DNA from: Clostridiaceae bacterium
Lineage (GTDB): Bacteria > Bacillota > Clostridia > Peptostreptococcales > Natronincolaceae
Assembly: GCA_018432235.1 (NCBI GenBank)
Contig: JAHDLO010000015.1
Location: forward strand, 348,798-412,797
Direction: 5' to 3'
DNA length: 64,000 nucleotides
Below are positions 1-8,096 of this stretch, piece after piece. The stretch's first letter is position 1, and every line of letters begins with the position of its first letter. The position numbers were made by a program, and so were the translations under genes. The notes beneath the pieces were generated by a model. That model was not told the origin of the DNA. It saw only the letters and a list, made by a program, of their open reading frames with translations, and searched no databases.

Positions 1-799
1 TTCAAAGCTTTTAACCCTTGATGAGGCAAAGGAAATCGTACCATTTTTGAATACCGAGGGTTTAATCAGTGCCACCTTCCATCAAAAGGATGGTCATCTC
101 AATCCCTTCCATGCGACACAGGCCTACGCAGATGCGGCAAAGCGACTGGGCGCCCAAATCTATACCTTTACAGAGGTAACGGATATCCTGGTGGAGGGAG
201 GCAAGATTAGGGGTGTAAGAACCAATAAAGGAGATATATCAACTAATATCGTGGTCAATGCTGCCGGAGGCTATTCTCAACTAATCGGCAACATGGTTGG
301 GGTGGCCCTTCCTGTATTTTCAGAGCGACATCAGATTTTAGTAACTGAAACAGTGGCGCCTATATTAGATCCTATGGTGATGTCCTTCTCTTTAAATCTT
401 TATTGTCAGCAGGTGCCCCATGGTGGCTTTGTCATGGGAAGAGGTGACGAAGGTGAGCCAAGAGATTTAAGGATTACCTCAGGCTGGCATTTCCTGGAGG
501 AAATGACTAAAACCATAACCAGAGTGCTGCCTCCTTTGAAGGATGTCAGATTCCTTCGTCAATGGGCAGGACTATACAACATGACCCAAGACCGCCAGCC
601 TATTTATGGACCAATTGATGAGGTAGAGGGCTTCTACTTGGCAATCGGCTATAGTGGACACGGATTTATGCTGGCACCCGCTACAGGCTTGATCATTGCA
701 GAATCAATTCTAGGAGAGGCAGCATCACTACCGGCCACAGAGCTTCACTTAAATAGATTTAAGAGTGGCAACCTCATCCTCGAGCCATCAGTAGTTTAA
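1..799 (+). CDS. FAD-dependent oxidoreductase, DAO family (C-terminal part)
   Basis: The reading frame is open from the left window edge (frame of base 2), so this is the 3' part of a gene; the internal TTG at 47 is not a real start. The visible roughly 265 residues match the second half of DAO-type flavoenzymes (glycine/sarcosine oxidase beta-like): a substrate-domain beta sheet, the stretch VVNAAGGYS near a FAD contact, and the C-terminal FAD-binding signature GYSGHGFMLAPATG about 30 residues from the end. Such enzymes oxidise secondary or primary amines or related substrates with FAD. It lies about 150 bases upstream of the ferredoxin/AOR genes on the same strand, separated by two hairpins. 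The substrate cannot be told from this half. Confidence 0.85.
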   Translation, partial: SKLLTLDEAKEIVPFLNTEGLISATFHQKDGHLNPFHATQAYADAAKRLGAQIYTFTEVTDILVEGGKIRGVRTNKGDISTNIVVNAAGGYSQLIGNMVGVALPVFSERHQILVTETVAPILDPMVMSFSLNLYCQQVPHGGFVMGRGDEGEPRDLRITSGWHFLEEMTKTITRVLPPLKDVRFLRQWAGLYNMTQDRQPIYGPIDEVEGFYLAIGYSGHGFMLAPATGLIIAESILGEAASLPATELHLNRFKSGNLILEPSVV

Positions 800-867
800 A
801 AATTCGTAATATTTATTAACATCAGCCTTTAAAAGTATTATTATTGATATAAGTAAAGGGGAATATT

Positions 868-924
868 GGAGAATCATAAAGAGCAAAAATTATGATTCTC
901 CTTCTTCAATGTCGGGAATCCGAC
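868..924 (+). other. Two adjacent RNA hairpins upstream of the ferredoxin gene
   Basis: A perfect 12-bp inverted repeat (868-879 with 890-901, 10-base loop) is followed by a short stem GTCGG/CCGAC (911-915 with 920-924). The first lacks a clean T run (TTCTTC follows), so it may be a weak terminator of the FAD gene, a processing site or a leader structure for the AOR genes. The ribosome binding site for the next gene starts about 10 bases downstream. Confidence 0.55.
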
Positions 925-948
925 GATTATAACTGGAGGTGATTTAAG

Positions 949-1353
949 GTGAAGGTATTAGTAAAAAAGGAAGCGCTTTGCATAGGCTGTGGCCTTTGTG
1001 AGGAGATTTGCTCAAAGGCGTACTTCAAGGAAAATAACGTAGATAAGTCTTGCATACAGGTGGCAAAGGGGGAGGCTAATGAGATTAATGTCTGTAATCA
1101 ATGTGGGGCATGTATAGATATATGTCAGGTGGTGGCCCTTTCCAGAGGCTCTAATGGTGTAGTAAGAGTCAATAAAAAGGAGTGCGTTGGATGTTTTATG
1201 TGTGTAGGCTTCTGTCCCACACTTTCAATGAGACAGCATGACGACTACATCGAGCCCTTTAAATGCATTGCCTGTGGGCTTTGTGCAAAGGAATGTCCCA
1301 CCGGTGCAATAGCAGTAGAGGACATCGATTTTGAAACCAAGGAAAGACTATAG
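949..1353 (+). CDS. Polyferredoxin-like 4Fe-4S protein (AOR partner)
   Basis: A 134-residue iron-sulfur protein starting at GTG (949) behind GGAGGTGA. It has four cysteine motifs: CIGCGLCEEIC, CNQCGACIDIC, CVGCFMCVGFCPT and CIACGLCAKECPT, enough for about four [4Fe-4S] clusters. The last two carry the CP turn typical of ferredoxins. It ends 17 bases before the AOR gene, so the two are almost surely co-transcribed; its expected role is passing electrons between the tungsten enzyme and other redox partners. It resembles the small ferredoxin-like subunit that accompanies many clostridial and archaeal AOR-family enzymes. The natural electron acceptor is unknown. Confidence 0.9.
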   Translation: MKVLVKKEALCIGCGLCEEICSKAYFKENNVDKSCIQVAKGEANEINVCNQCGACIDICQVVALSRGSNGVVRVNKKECVGCFMCVGFCPTLSMRQHDDYIEPFKCIACGLCAKECPTGAIAVEDIDFETKERL

Positions 1354-1370
1354 TGAAGGGGGCGAATTAA

Positions 1371-3527
1371 ATGGATATTAAGGCTTTAAAGGAAGCCCAT
1401 AGCCTACTGGCAGAATACAGCTATGAGCCGGCAAAGCTTGATAAGGGCTATACAGATAAAACACTGTATATTAATATCGGAGAAAATAAAATTTCCACCA
1501 AGACTGTGACGCCTGAAATCAAGGAGAAATTTATCGGCGGTAAGGGAATAGGATTGAAGTATCTATGGGATGCAACTAAGCCCAGTACAAAATGGAATGA
1601 CCCGGAGAATGAGATCATCATCGCCGGAGGACCCTTATGCGGTATAACTCAATATCCCGGAGCAGGAAAATCCTTAGTTGTTACGATTTCACCTATGACA
1701 GATATTCCAATTGACAGCAATGTAGGGGGCTACTTCGGACCCTATCTTAAATTTTCAGGCTGGGATGCCTTAGAGGTACAGGGGAAGGCAGAAAAGGACG
1801 TCATTATCTTTATTGATGGTAATAAGGGAATTGTAAAAATTGAAGAGGCACCCCTGGAGGCGGTGGACGGTCATGTGGTTTCAGAGCAGCTGACGGAAAT
1901 GTATGCGGAATCTGAGGAGGACAAGAAGAATATCTCTGTTATATCCGCTGGTACGGCTGCAAACCATGTTAACATCGGATTGTTAAATTTCTCCTTTTAT
2001 GATATCAGACGTCAGGTTACTCGGCTTAAGCAGGCCGGCAGAGGCGGAATCGGAAAGGTCTTCAGAGACAAGAAAATCAAGGCTATAGTCATTAGGTTTA
2101 AGGGAACTAAGGGGGATTTAAATAAGCCAGCAGATCAAAGCTTAATAAACAAGGCCGGTATCACCCTTCATAAGCAAATACACGATCTTGATGATGTACA
2201 ATGTCGTATGAGACAGATAGGAACGGCAAATATTATAGAGGTAATGGATAAATATGACCTATTACCGGTTCATAATTATCAATACGGTAAGCATTCTGAC
2301 ACCTTTAAAATAGCCTCAGACGTTTTTATAGAAAAGTTCATTACACAGGGTATGCCGGATGGCTGCTGGTTTGGCTGTTCTCTTTCCTGTGCCAAGGCAG
2401 CAGATAAGTTTGAGCTGCTGACAGGACCCTATAAAGGGGATTTGGTCACGGTAGACGGACCGGAATATGAAAATGCAGCAGGTTTAGGCTCAAACTGCGG
2501 AGTTTTTGACCCACAAATGGTACTGGAGGCCAATTTCTACTGTGATACCTATGGTGTAGACACAATTTCCTTTGGTACGGCCTGTGCCTTTGCCATGGAG
2601 TGCTATGAGCGGGGTATTATAAACAAAGATATAACCGGAGGATTGGAGCTGAACTTCGGTAATGGTATTGCACAGCTGGAGCTGCTGCATCAGATGTCCA
2701 GAGGCGAAGGCTTCGGTGTATTGGTGGGCCAGGGCGTCAAGGTGATGAAGGAGGTCTTTGTTAAGGAATATGGGGCAGATGCCGACTTCCTGAGGGACAT
2801 CGGTATGGAGCAGAAGGGTCTGGAGGTTTCAGAGTATCTGCCGAAGGAATCCCTTGCCCAGCAAGGGGGCTACGGCTTAACCAATAAGGGGCCGCAGCAC
2901 GATGAGGCCTGGCTGATTTTTATGGATATGGTGAATAATCAAATTCCTACCTTTGAGGATAAGGCAGAGGCGTTGCATTACTTCCCAATGTTTAGAACCT
3001 GGTTCGGCTTAATGGGCCTATGCAAGCTGCCATGGAATGATACAATGCCTGCAGACAATCATTTAACCGATGAACCGGCTAAAATACCTCAGCATGTTCA
3101 GCATTACGTTAGTTTATACAATGGCGTTACGGGCATGAATATTGACAAGCATGAGCTGATTCGTCAATCTGAGCGGGTATACAATTTCCAAAGAGTATTT
3201 AATATCAGAAGAGGCAAGGGACTCAGGCTGCATGATGCTATGCCCTATAGGGCAATGGGGCCTGTAACCATAGAGGAGTATGAATCCAGACAGGATAGGT
3301 ATGATCAGCAGCTTCGTGAGCTATTGGACTATAATCCTGAAGGAAAAACAACAGAGGAAAAGATTAAGGTCATGAGGGATTATCGCTATGATCAATACGA
3401 AAAGCTTACAGATGCTGTGTATAAGCGAAGAGGCTGGAATACAAATGGTGTTCCCACAATAGAGCATCTAAAGGAAATAGGCATAGATTTGCCGGAGGTT
3501 GTAGAGGTTGTGAAACAGCATCTTTAG
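1371..3527 (+). CDS. aor: Aldehyde ferredoxin oxidoreductase family, tungsten-pterin enzyme
   Basis: A 718-residue cytoplasmic enzyme of the AOR family, which binds a bis-pyranopterin tungsten (sometimes molybdenum) cofactor plus one [4Fe-4S] cluster and usually oxidises aldehydes to acids with ferredoxin. The N-terminal domain has the pterin-binding glycine-rich segments (FIGGKGIGLKYL near 54; GGPLCGITQYPGAGK near 86-100; NVGGYFGPYLKFSG near 117-130). The cluster cysteines are C332, C336, C340 and probably C551 (GLCKLPWND). Spacing of the first three is CX3CX3C, whereas the classical AOR spacing as I recall it is CX2CX3C. Length is somewhat above the roughly 600 residues of classical AORs, with a charged C-terminal extension (about 640-718). 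GGGGGCG-type Shine-Dalgarno precedes the ATG. It may be an AOR-like clade with a non-aldehyde substrate. Confidence 0.9.
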   Translation: MDIKALKEAHSLLAEYSYEPAKLDKGYTDKTLYINIGENKISTKTVTPEIKEKFIGGKGIGLKYLWDATKPSTKWNDPENEIIIAGGPLCGITQYPGAGKSLVVTISPMTDIPIDSNVGGYFGPYLKFSGWDALEVQGKAEKDVIIFIDGNKGIVKIEEAPLEAVDGHVVSEQLTEMYAESEEDKKNISVISAGTAANHVNIGLLNFSFYDIRRQVTRLKQAGRGGIGKVFRDKKIKAIVIRFKGTKGDLNKPADQSLINKAGITLHKQIHDLDDVQCRMRQIGTANIIEVMDKYDLLPVHNYQYGKHSDTFKIASDVFIEKFITQGMPDGCWFGCSLSCAKAADKFELLTGPYKGDLVTVDGPEYENAAGLGSNCGVFDPQMVLEANFYCDTYGVDTISFGTACAFAMECYERGIINKDITGGLELNFGNGIAQLELLHQMSRGEGFGVLVGQGVKVMKEVFVKEYGADADFLRDIGMEQKGLEVSEYLPKESLAQQGGYGLTNKGPQHDEAWLIFMDMVNNQIPTFEDKAEALHYFPMFRTWFGLMGLCKLPWNDTMPADNHLTDEPAKIPQHVQHYVSLYNGVTGMNIDKHELIRQSERVYNFQRVFNIRRGKGLRLHDAMPYRAMGPVTIEEYESRQDRYDQQLRELLDYNPEGKTTEEKIKVMRDYRYDQYEKLTDAVYKRRGWNTNGVPTIEHLKEIGIDLPEVVEVVKQHL

Positions 3528-3549
3528 GCAGGCTTATATATGAGAACGC

Positions 3550-3583
3550 ACTATCAGGTAGCGGAATGTCGTTGCCTGATAGT
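3550..3583 (+). other. Hairpin between AOR gene and MoaD-like gene
   Basis: A 9-bp inverted repeat ACTATCAGG (3550-3558) and CCTGATAGT (3575-3583) with a 16-base loop. No T run follows, so it is more likely a transcript-stabilising or processing hairpin than a terminator. It sits 21 bases ahead of the Shine-Dalgarno of the small carrier gene. Confidence 0.5.
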
Positions 3584-3615
3584 ATTGCCTTCAGATGTTT
3601 CTTAGGAGGTGGAGT

Positions 3616-3813
3616 ATGATTAAGGTAAATTCGAGAGACTTTGAATGGCAGGAGGGTATGACGGTTCAAAGACTCCTGGAGCTTAAGGAATATACCTATG
3701 TGAAGATATTCGTTAAAATAAATGGTGCAATAATTGAAAAAGAGGATTACGCCACCACTATGATTCAGGATGGTGATGATGTTAAGGTAATCCATCTCTT
3801 AGCCGGAGGCTAA
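3616..3813 (+). CDS. MoaD/ThiS-like sulfur carrier protein
   Basis: A 65-residue beta-grasp protein ending in the double glycine LLAGG, the tail that is adenylated and thiocarboxylated in MoaD and ThiS. The start is ATG 3616, because AGGAGGT lies 5 bases upstream; a longer frame from 3595 would run through this ribosome binding site. Directly following a tungsten-pterin enzyme, it probably supplies the dithiolene sulfur for the pterin cofactor of that enzyme, as MoaD-like genes often do next to AOR genes. A ThiS role in thiamine synthesis cannot be excluded from sequence, but no thiamine gene is nearby. Confidence 0.82.
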   Translation: MIKVNSRDFEWQEGMTVQRLLELKEYTYVKIFVKINGAIIEKEDYATTMIQDGDDVKVIHLLAGG

Positions 3814-3817
3814 AGGT

Positions 3818-3846
3818 AAAGGGGCTGACTATAAGTTGGCCCCTTT
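3818..3846 (+). terminator. Intrinsic terminator of the AOR operon (bidirectional)
   Basis: Stem AAAGGGGC (3818-3825) with GCCCCTTT (3839-3846) and a 13-base loop, between convergent genes. Its right arm overlaps the stop codon of the minus-strand DUF4183 gene. Confidence 0.75.
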
Positions 3847-6800
3847 ACACATGCACTGAAATATATTGCAGAGACACCGGTGCATCAGGATGTGGCAGAT
3901 TTGAAGTCGTCAGCATGAGAAGCCCCTTAACAACCCAGTAATTAACGGGAGGCTGCAGTACAGAATTGATATATAGATTATATAGAGAGGCGCTCTCCGG
4001 GGGAAGTATTCCCTTGTCACCATACATTGTAAGCTCATCGCTGTCAGTATAGCTTTTTTTATCACCTGCATAGGCATTGTATTGATAAGTATTGGCCTTC
4101 AAAAGCTGTTGAAGCCAATTCTTTATAATAAAGGATTGTAAAATGACAGGGGCCCCCTTTAGTGGAACATCTACAGTTGTCAATAAAAGCTCTCCTTCTC
4201 TAACCTCATAATTCACTGGTGGCTGTAATGCGCCGTTTATAAATAAGCTGTAGAAGGATACCTCATCAGGACCAGGTATTCCTGATACGCCATAAGATAC
4301 CAATTCATCAGCGTTGGTGAATTCACGTCTTATCCCATCGGAGACGGCATTATATTGAAGATTTTCAACAGTAATACCTGTTTTTGAGATATCGAAGGCA
4401 CCGTTAACCTCAATCAAAAGAAGGGCTGAAGTGTAGGAATACAGGGTGCCAACCCCCCAAATTACAACGCCATCCACAATAGAAGCTGTTCCCTGGCTTG
4501 AGCTTATGACATTGACAGAATGAATGCTATTCAACAGTAGCTCATCAGTTGCCCTAATAAAGCTGACAGGACCATGACCAATATTAGTCACCTTTATTTC
4601 AAATCGCCAAATGCTGTTGTGGTTATTAACCCTGAGGGGGCCTGAAACGATGTATTTATCGACCCTTAGCTCCCCAAAAATTTTTGGAGGCGGCATACAG
4701 CGACACTGCTTTTGCCTAAGTATGGACCTCTCTTGAAGCGGATATAAATGATCATAGCATTGATTTAAGCTATAGCTATAGGCGGTAGATGCTTTGCTAT
4801 AATCCTTGCACTCATTGGCCTCAGGGCATCCGTCCAAGCAGGGTATCATCAGCTGTACCCGTCGCATTGCTTTTATTATTATAAAGACACCTAGCGACAT
4901 ACTCAATTGCTGGTTGATTACAATAGGGGACTTTAGCAGCTCCGTTTTAGTTTCCACGATGATTTGATAGGAAAACCCATTTGTCGTTTCTGGCATATAC
5001 ATAATGATATCCTTGTCTATGTCAGGTAAGTAAGCTTCAATTGCTTTTCCATTTGGCAAATTGACCGTATAGGGAATGCGGATTTTCAGCCTCACCCGTT
5101 TAAAGTGAGGACGATGGGCCAGCCTTGATATTTGAAGGCTTCCCTCCGGGATAGTGCCGGATTCAAAGGAAATATCCCTATAAACCATCGCCGTCAAATC
5201 TAAAGATATGTCCTCCAAGCAGCATCTGTCCTGACATTGCCAGAAGACCTTATCGGTAAGTATACAGGCATGCTTCAAATCCTGCTGTATATCTAGAACC
5301 CTGATGCCGGCGCCAGATTCAATACCTGTCATGATAAAGCAGGGATTTCTGGAATCATAGCCGGTTGCCATTGCTCTGTTAAGAGAACGTAGTCCTGTGG
5401 CTTTAAAATATCCCCCTACCTTTATAGCAGCAGTTAAGCTGCTGCCGGGGGCTAGCTCCTGAATTCTCCAGAAAATCGATGCATCAGAGGCTTCTATTTC
5501 TCCTGAGACGGAGGCTTCTATTTCAATACCTGTAAGCTCATCCAGCAATATATCATCTGTTACTATAATATCCTTAATCAATCGATTTGATAAATTCCAA
5601 ATCCTTAAGATGAAGCGCCATTCGGCATATTTCTCCTTAAAGGAAACCATGGGATAGGCAAAAATCTCCTTCTCTATTTTAAGGCAGTCAGCTGCCGCAG
5701 TAGGGAAGGAGACAGATATACTATTATCCTCAGTCGGACCTGCCATAAGCTGTCCAAGACTATTTTCACCGCTTACTACTGCACGGTCCAGGCTTTTGCA
5801 GCCCTCCTCAGAAAATGCTCCGGAAATTTCCAACACCAGAACTGCCGTCTCCATAGCCTCCAGCACATCAATATCCCAGATGATTTCCTTGCTGTAGGAG
5901 CTCATCATCCCCTTTGACAAACTGATACGATCTATCTGATTTAGGCTGTCGACTAGTAATTCGTCCTTCATGACCAAATTGACAGCCTTTAGGGCAGAGG
6001 CATTTGTTATCTTGATTTCCACCCGCCATTTACCCGGACAATTGGGCTGTAGCGCTAAAGGACCAGAGGTGATTGTCTTCAATATACTCAAACCACCTGA
6101 AACCATAATCGGGTGCCCTGCAGAAACTAAAGATTTAATAATTTCGTAGGAGGTATCTCCCATCCCCCAGCCTCTGCTTAAATATCGTGTTCCTGTAGCG
6201 CTGAAGCAGCCCTTAACATTGAAGGCTGTATGTACGGCTTCACCAATCTCCAGCGAATCCACATGCCAGACGATCTCATTTGCTGCTATATTAATCTTAC
6301 CCCTAGAGACGACGTTCGGTTCTATAGACACCAATTTATCCAATAGTATAGTATCTGTAATCGTAATATTTATAATTGGGACCGTGCCCTTGTTTGTTAT
6401 CGTTAGAACAAGAACCCAATTGCCCAATTGTCCAGCTGATAGAGAAGGGGGGCCTGAGTTAACTGAAATTTCTAGGTCTAAGCAACTGCAAGGGTTCTGT
6501 GGCAGACTACATACTGTTATAGGCAGATCAGAGACAGGACCGCTTTTGGTTACACCGGAGGGAATTCCGCCTTCAACAGAGGCAAGATTCAACACAGTGT
6601 CCTTCTCAATGAAAAAGGTAACGAAGGAAAGGATGATAACAACTCCCTTTTGCGGGACATCTGCAGTTTTTAAGATTAATACACCCTTTGATAGCTCATA
6701 GTTTGTCCCAGGCTGTAATACTCCATTGATAAAGAGATTGTAGTAGGATACCTCATCAGGTGACAGAATACCTCTAGTGCCATACTCCGTCAATTCATCC

Positions 6801-6913
6801 TGATTGGTATATATCCTCTGCTCTCCGTCGCTTATGGCGTTGTATTGATAGACCTCTGCCTTTAGAGGCCTTTGCTGATTTTTAGTTGCTTTTGGGGGAC
6901 TATTGTAAAGCAT
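3845..6913 (-). CDS. Large modular DUF4183 / DUF11-like protein, likely spore surface
   Basis: A 1022-residue protein with no signal peptide, built of repeats. One DUF4183 unit lies at about 19-105 and two at about 855-935 and 940-1022; each carries a YQYNA motif, a YG..GI.. PDE/PES segment and FINGVLQP-like motif. Between them are four DUF11-like beta-sandwich repeats (about 143-250, 270-385, 405-520 and 745-855) sharing the pattern ITD.ILLD.L..I and W.ID.LE. A Cys-rich SPOCS-like (DUF3794-type) region at about 545-700 contains IRIPYTVNLPNGK. DUF4183 and SPOCS domains are known mostly from spore-former surface and sporulation proteins; lack of a signal peptide fits assembly onto the spore from the mother cell. 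Start ATG 6913 has GGAGTGA 6 bases upstream. It diverges from the nonulosonate operon, so it may be the protein that receives the glycan. Confidence 0.8.
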   Translation of the reverse strand: MLYNSPPKATKNQQRPLKAEVYQYNAISDGEQRIYTNQDELTEYGTRGILSPDEVSYYNLFINGVLQPGTNYELSKGVLILKTADVPQKGVVIILSFVTFFIEKDTVLNLASVEGGIPSGVTKSGPVSDLPITVCSLPQNPCSCLDLEISVNSGPPSLSAGQLGNWVLVLTITNKGTVPIINITITDTILLDKLVSIEPNVVSRGKINIAANEIVWHVDSLEIGEAVHTAFNVKGCFSATGTRYLSRGWGMGDTSYEIIKSLVSAGHPIMVSGGLSILKTITSGPLALQPNCPGKWRVEIKITNASALKAVNLVMKDELLVDSLNQIDRISLSKGMMSSYSKEIIWDIDVLEAMETAVLVLEISGAFSEEGCKSLDRAVVSGENSLGQLMAGPTEDNSISVSFPTAAADCLKIEKEIFAYPMVSFKEKYAEWRFILRIWNLSNRLIKDIIVTDDILLDELTGIEIEASVSGEIEASDASIFWRIQELAPGSSLTAAIKVGGYFKATGLRSLNRAMATGYDSRNPCFIMTGIESGAGIRVLDIQQDLKHACILTDKVFWQCQDRCCLEDISLDLTAMVYRDISFESGTIPEGSLQISRLAHRPHFKRVRLKIRIPYTVNLPNGKAIEAYLPDIDKDIIMYMPETTNGFSYQIIVETKTELLKSPIVINQQLSMSLGVFIIIKAMRRVQLMIPCLDGCPEANECKDYSKASTAYSYSLNQCYDHLYPLQERSILRQKQCRCMPPPKIFGELRVDKYIVSGPLRVNNHNSIWRFEIKVTNIGHGPVSFIRATDELLLNSIHSVNVISSSQGTASIVDGVVIWGVGTLYSYTSALLLIEVNGAFDISKTGITVENLQYNAVSDGIRREFTNADELVSYGVSGIPGPDEVSFYSLFINGALQPPVNYEVREGELLLTTVDVPLKGAPVILQSFIIKNWLQQLLKANTYQYNAYAGDKKSYTDSDELTMYGDKGILPPESASLYNLYINSVLQPPVNYWVVKGLLMLTTSNLPHPDAPVSLQYISVHV

Positions 6914-6945
6914 AGTATCACTCCAGGAGTTACCGTTTATTTTAT

Positions 6946-6975
6946 TATTTTATGCCTATAGTAAAGCATATGTTC
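6946..6975 (-). promoter_or_regulatory. Possible mother-cell sigma (SigK/SigE-like) promoter for the DUF4183 gene
   Basis: Reading on the minus strand, CATAAAATA (6946-6954) fits the -10 pattern CATANNNTA of SigK-type promoters, with GAAC (6972-6975) 17 bases upstream supplying the -35 AC. It is about 33 bases ahead of the start codon. This is a pattern match only. Confidence 0.35.
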
Positions 6976-7085
6976 TTTCAATAAAAAAAGACCCAAGTCT
7001 GAAACACTATCCCCTAAAGGTTCTAATTGTTGCAAAACTAAATAAATATAATATATAACGAAAGCATTTCGATTGGAGGGATAGG

Positions 7086-8096
7086 ATGAAGCTTAAGAAA
7101 GGAAAGCTTTTAATTACGGGAGCAGAAGGCTTTATTGGCTCCCATTTAACTGAGGCGCTGGTTTCTGGTGGATACGATGTGCGAGCCTTTGTTTTATACA
7201 ATACTTTTAATTCTGATGGCTGGCTGGAGGAGGCTCCTGAGGAGATAAGAGCCTCATTAGAAATATATAGGGGAGATATCAGAGATTCCTATGGTGTCAG
7301 GGAGGCTATGAAGGGCTGTAGCTGCGTGTTGCATCTAGCTGCCTTGATATCTATTCCTTTCTCCTATAAGACACCGGAGCTGTATGTAGATACGAATATT
7401 AAGGGCACTTTAAACATTCTACAGGCAGCAAGGGCATTAGATGTGGAAAAGGTAGTTATTACCTCCACCAGTGAGGTTTATGGTACAGCCAGATACGTGC
7501 CTATTTCAGAGGCGCATCCTTTGCAAGGGCAATCACCCTACTCTGCCACAAAAATTGCAGCAGATCAATTGGCCCTCTCCTTCTATAATTCCTTTTCTAC
7601 ACCGGTTGCAGTCATTAGACCTTTCAATACCTATGGTCCAAGGCAGTCAGCAAGGGCCGTTATTCCCACCATAATTACACAAATAGCACAGGGGGCAACC
7701 AGGCTTAAGCTGGGGAATTTAACCCCAACAAGAGACTTCAGCTATATAGCCGATACGGTAAGGGGCTTCATGGCGGTGGCATCAGCTGAGGCGGCAATAG
7801 GTAAGGTGATTAATATCGGTAGTGGGTATGAGATATCCATTGGGGAAACAGTGGAAATGATAGCTGAGCTCATGGGGGCTGAGGTTGTGATTGAAAGAGA
7901 TTTCCTCAGGCTTCGACCGGAAAAAAGCGAGGTGGAAAGGCTTTGGGCTGATATATCCAGAGCAAGAGAATTGATGAGCTGGTCACCGCAATATGGCGGC
8001 AAGGAAGGCCTTAGGCGTGGTCTAAAGGAGACCATAAGGTGGTTTACTGACTCAGAGAATCTGAAATTGTATAAGGGAGATAGGTACAATATATGA
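7086..8096 (+). CDS. legB: NAD-dependent sugar-nucleotide 4,6-dehydratase (LegB-like)
   Basis: A 336-residue extended SDR enzyme. It has the Rossmann glycine motif GAEGFIG at 12-18, the TSTSEVYG segment and the catalytic YSATK (Tyr152, Lys156). LegB removes water from a GDP- or UDP-GlcNAc to give the 4-keto-6-deoxy sugar, the first committed step to legionaminic acid. It is the first gene of a plus-strand operon; a small hairpin CGAAA/TTTCG (7059-7071) and GGAGGGAT precede the ATG. It overlaps the aminotransferase by 4 bases (ATGA), tying the two reactions together. The family assignment is firm, the exact substrate is inferred from the operon. Confidence 0.88.
   Translation: MKLKKGKLLITGAEGFIGSHLTEALVSGGYDVRAFVLYNTFNSDGWLEEAPEEIRASLEIYRGDIRDSYGVREAMKGCSCVLHLAALISIPFSYKTPELYVDTNIKGTLNILQAARALDVEKVVITSTSEVYGTARYVPISEAHPLQGQSPYSATKIAADQLALSFYNSFSTPVAVIRPFNTYGPRQSARAVIPTIITQIAQGATRLKLGNLTPTRDFSYIADTVRGFMAVASAEAAIGKVINIGSGYEISIGETVEMIAELMGAEVVIERDFLRLRPEKSEVERLWADISRARELMSWSPQYGGKEGLRRGLKETIRWFTDSENLKLYKGDRYNI

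Noticed and set aside
3406..3795. Minus-strand ORF opposite the MoaD-like gene
   Set aside because: Spans the end of AOR and the carrier gene antisense; no ribosome site or recognisable domain.
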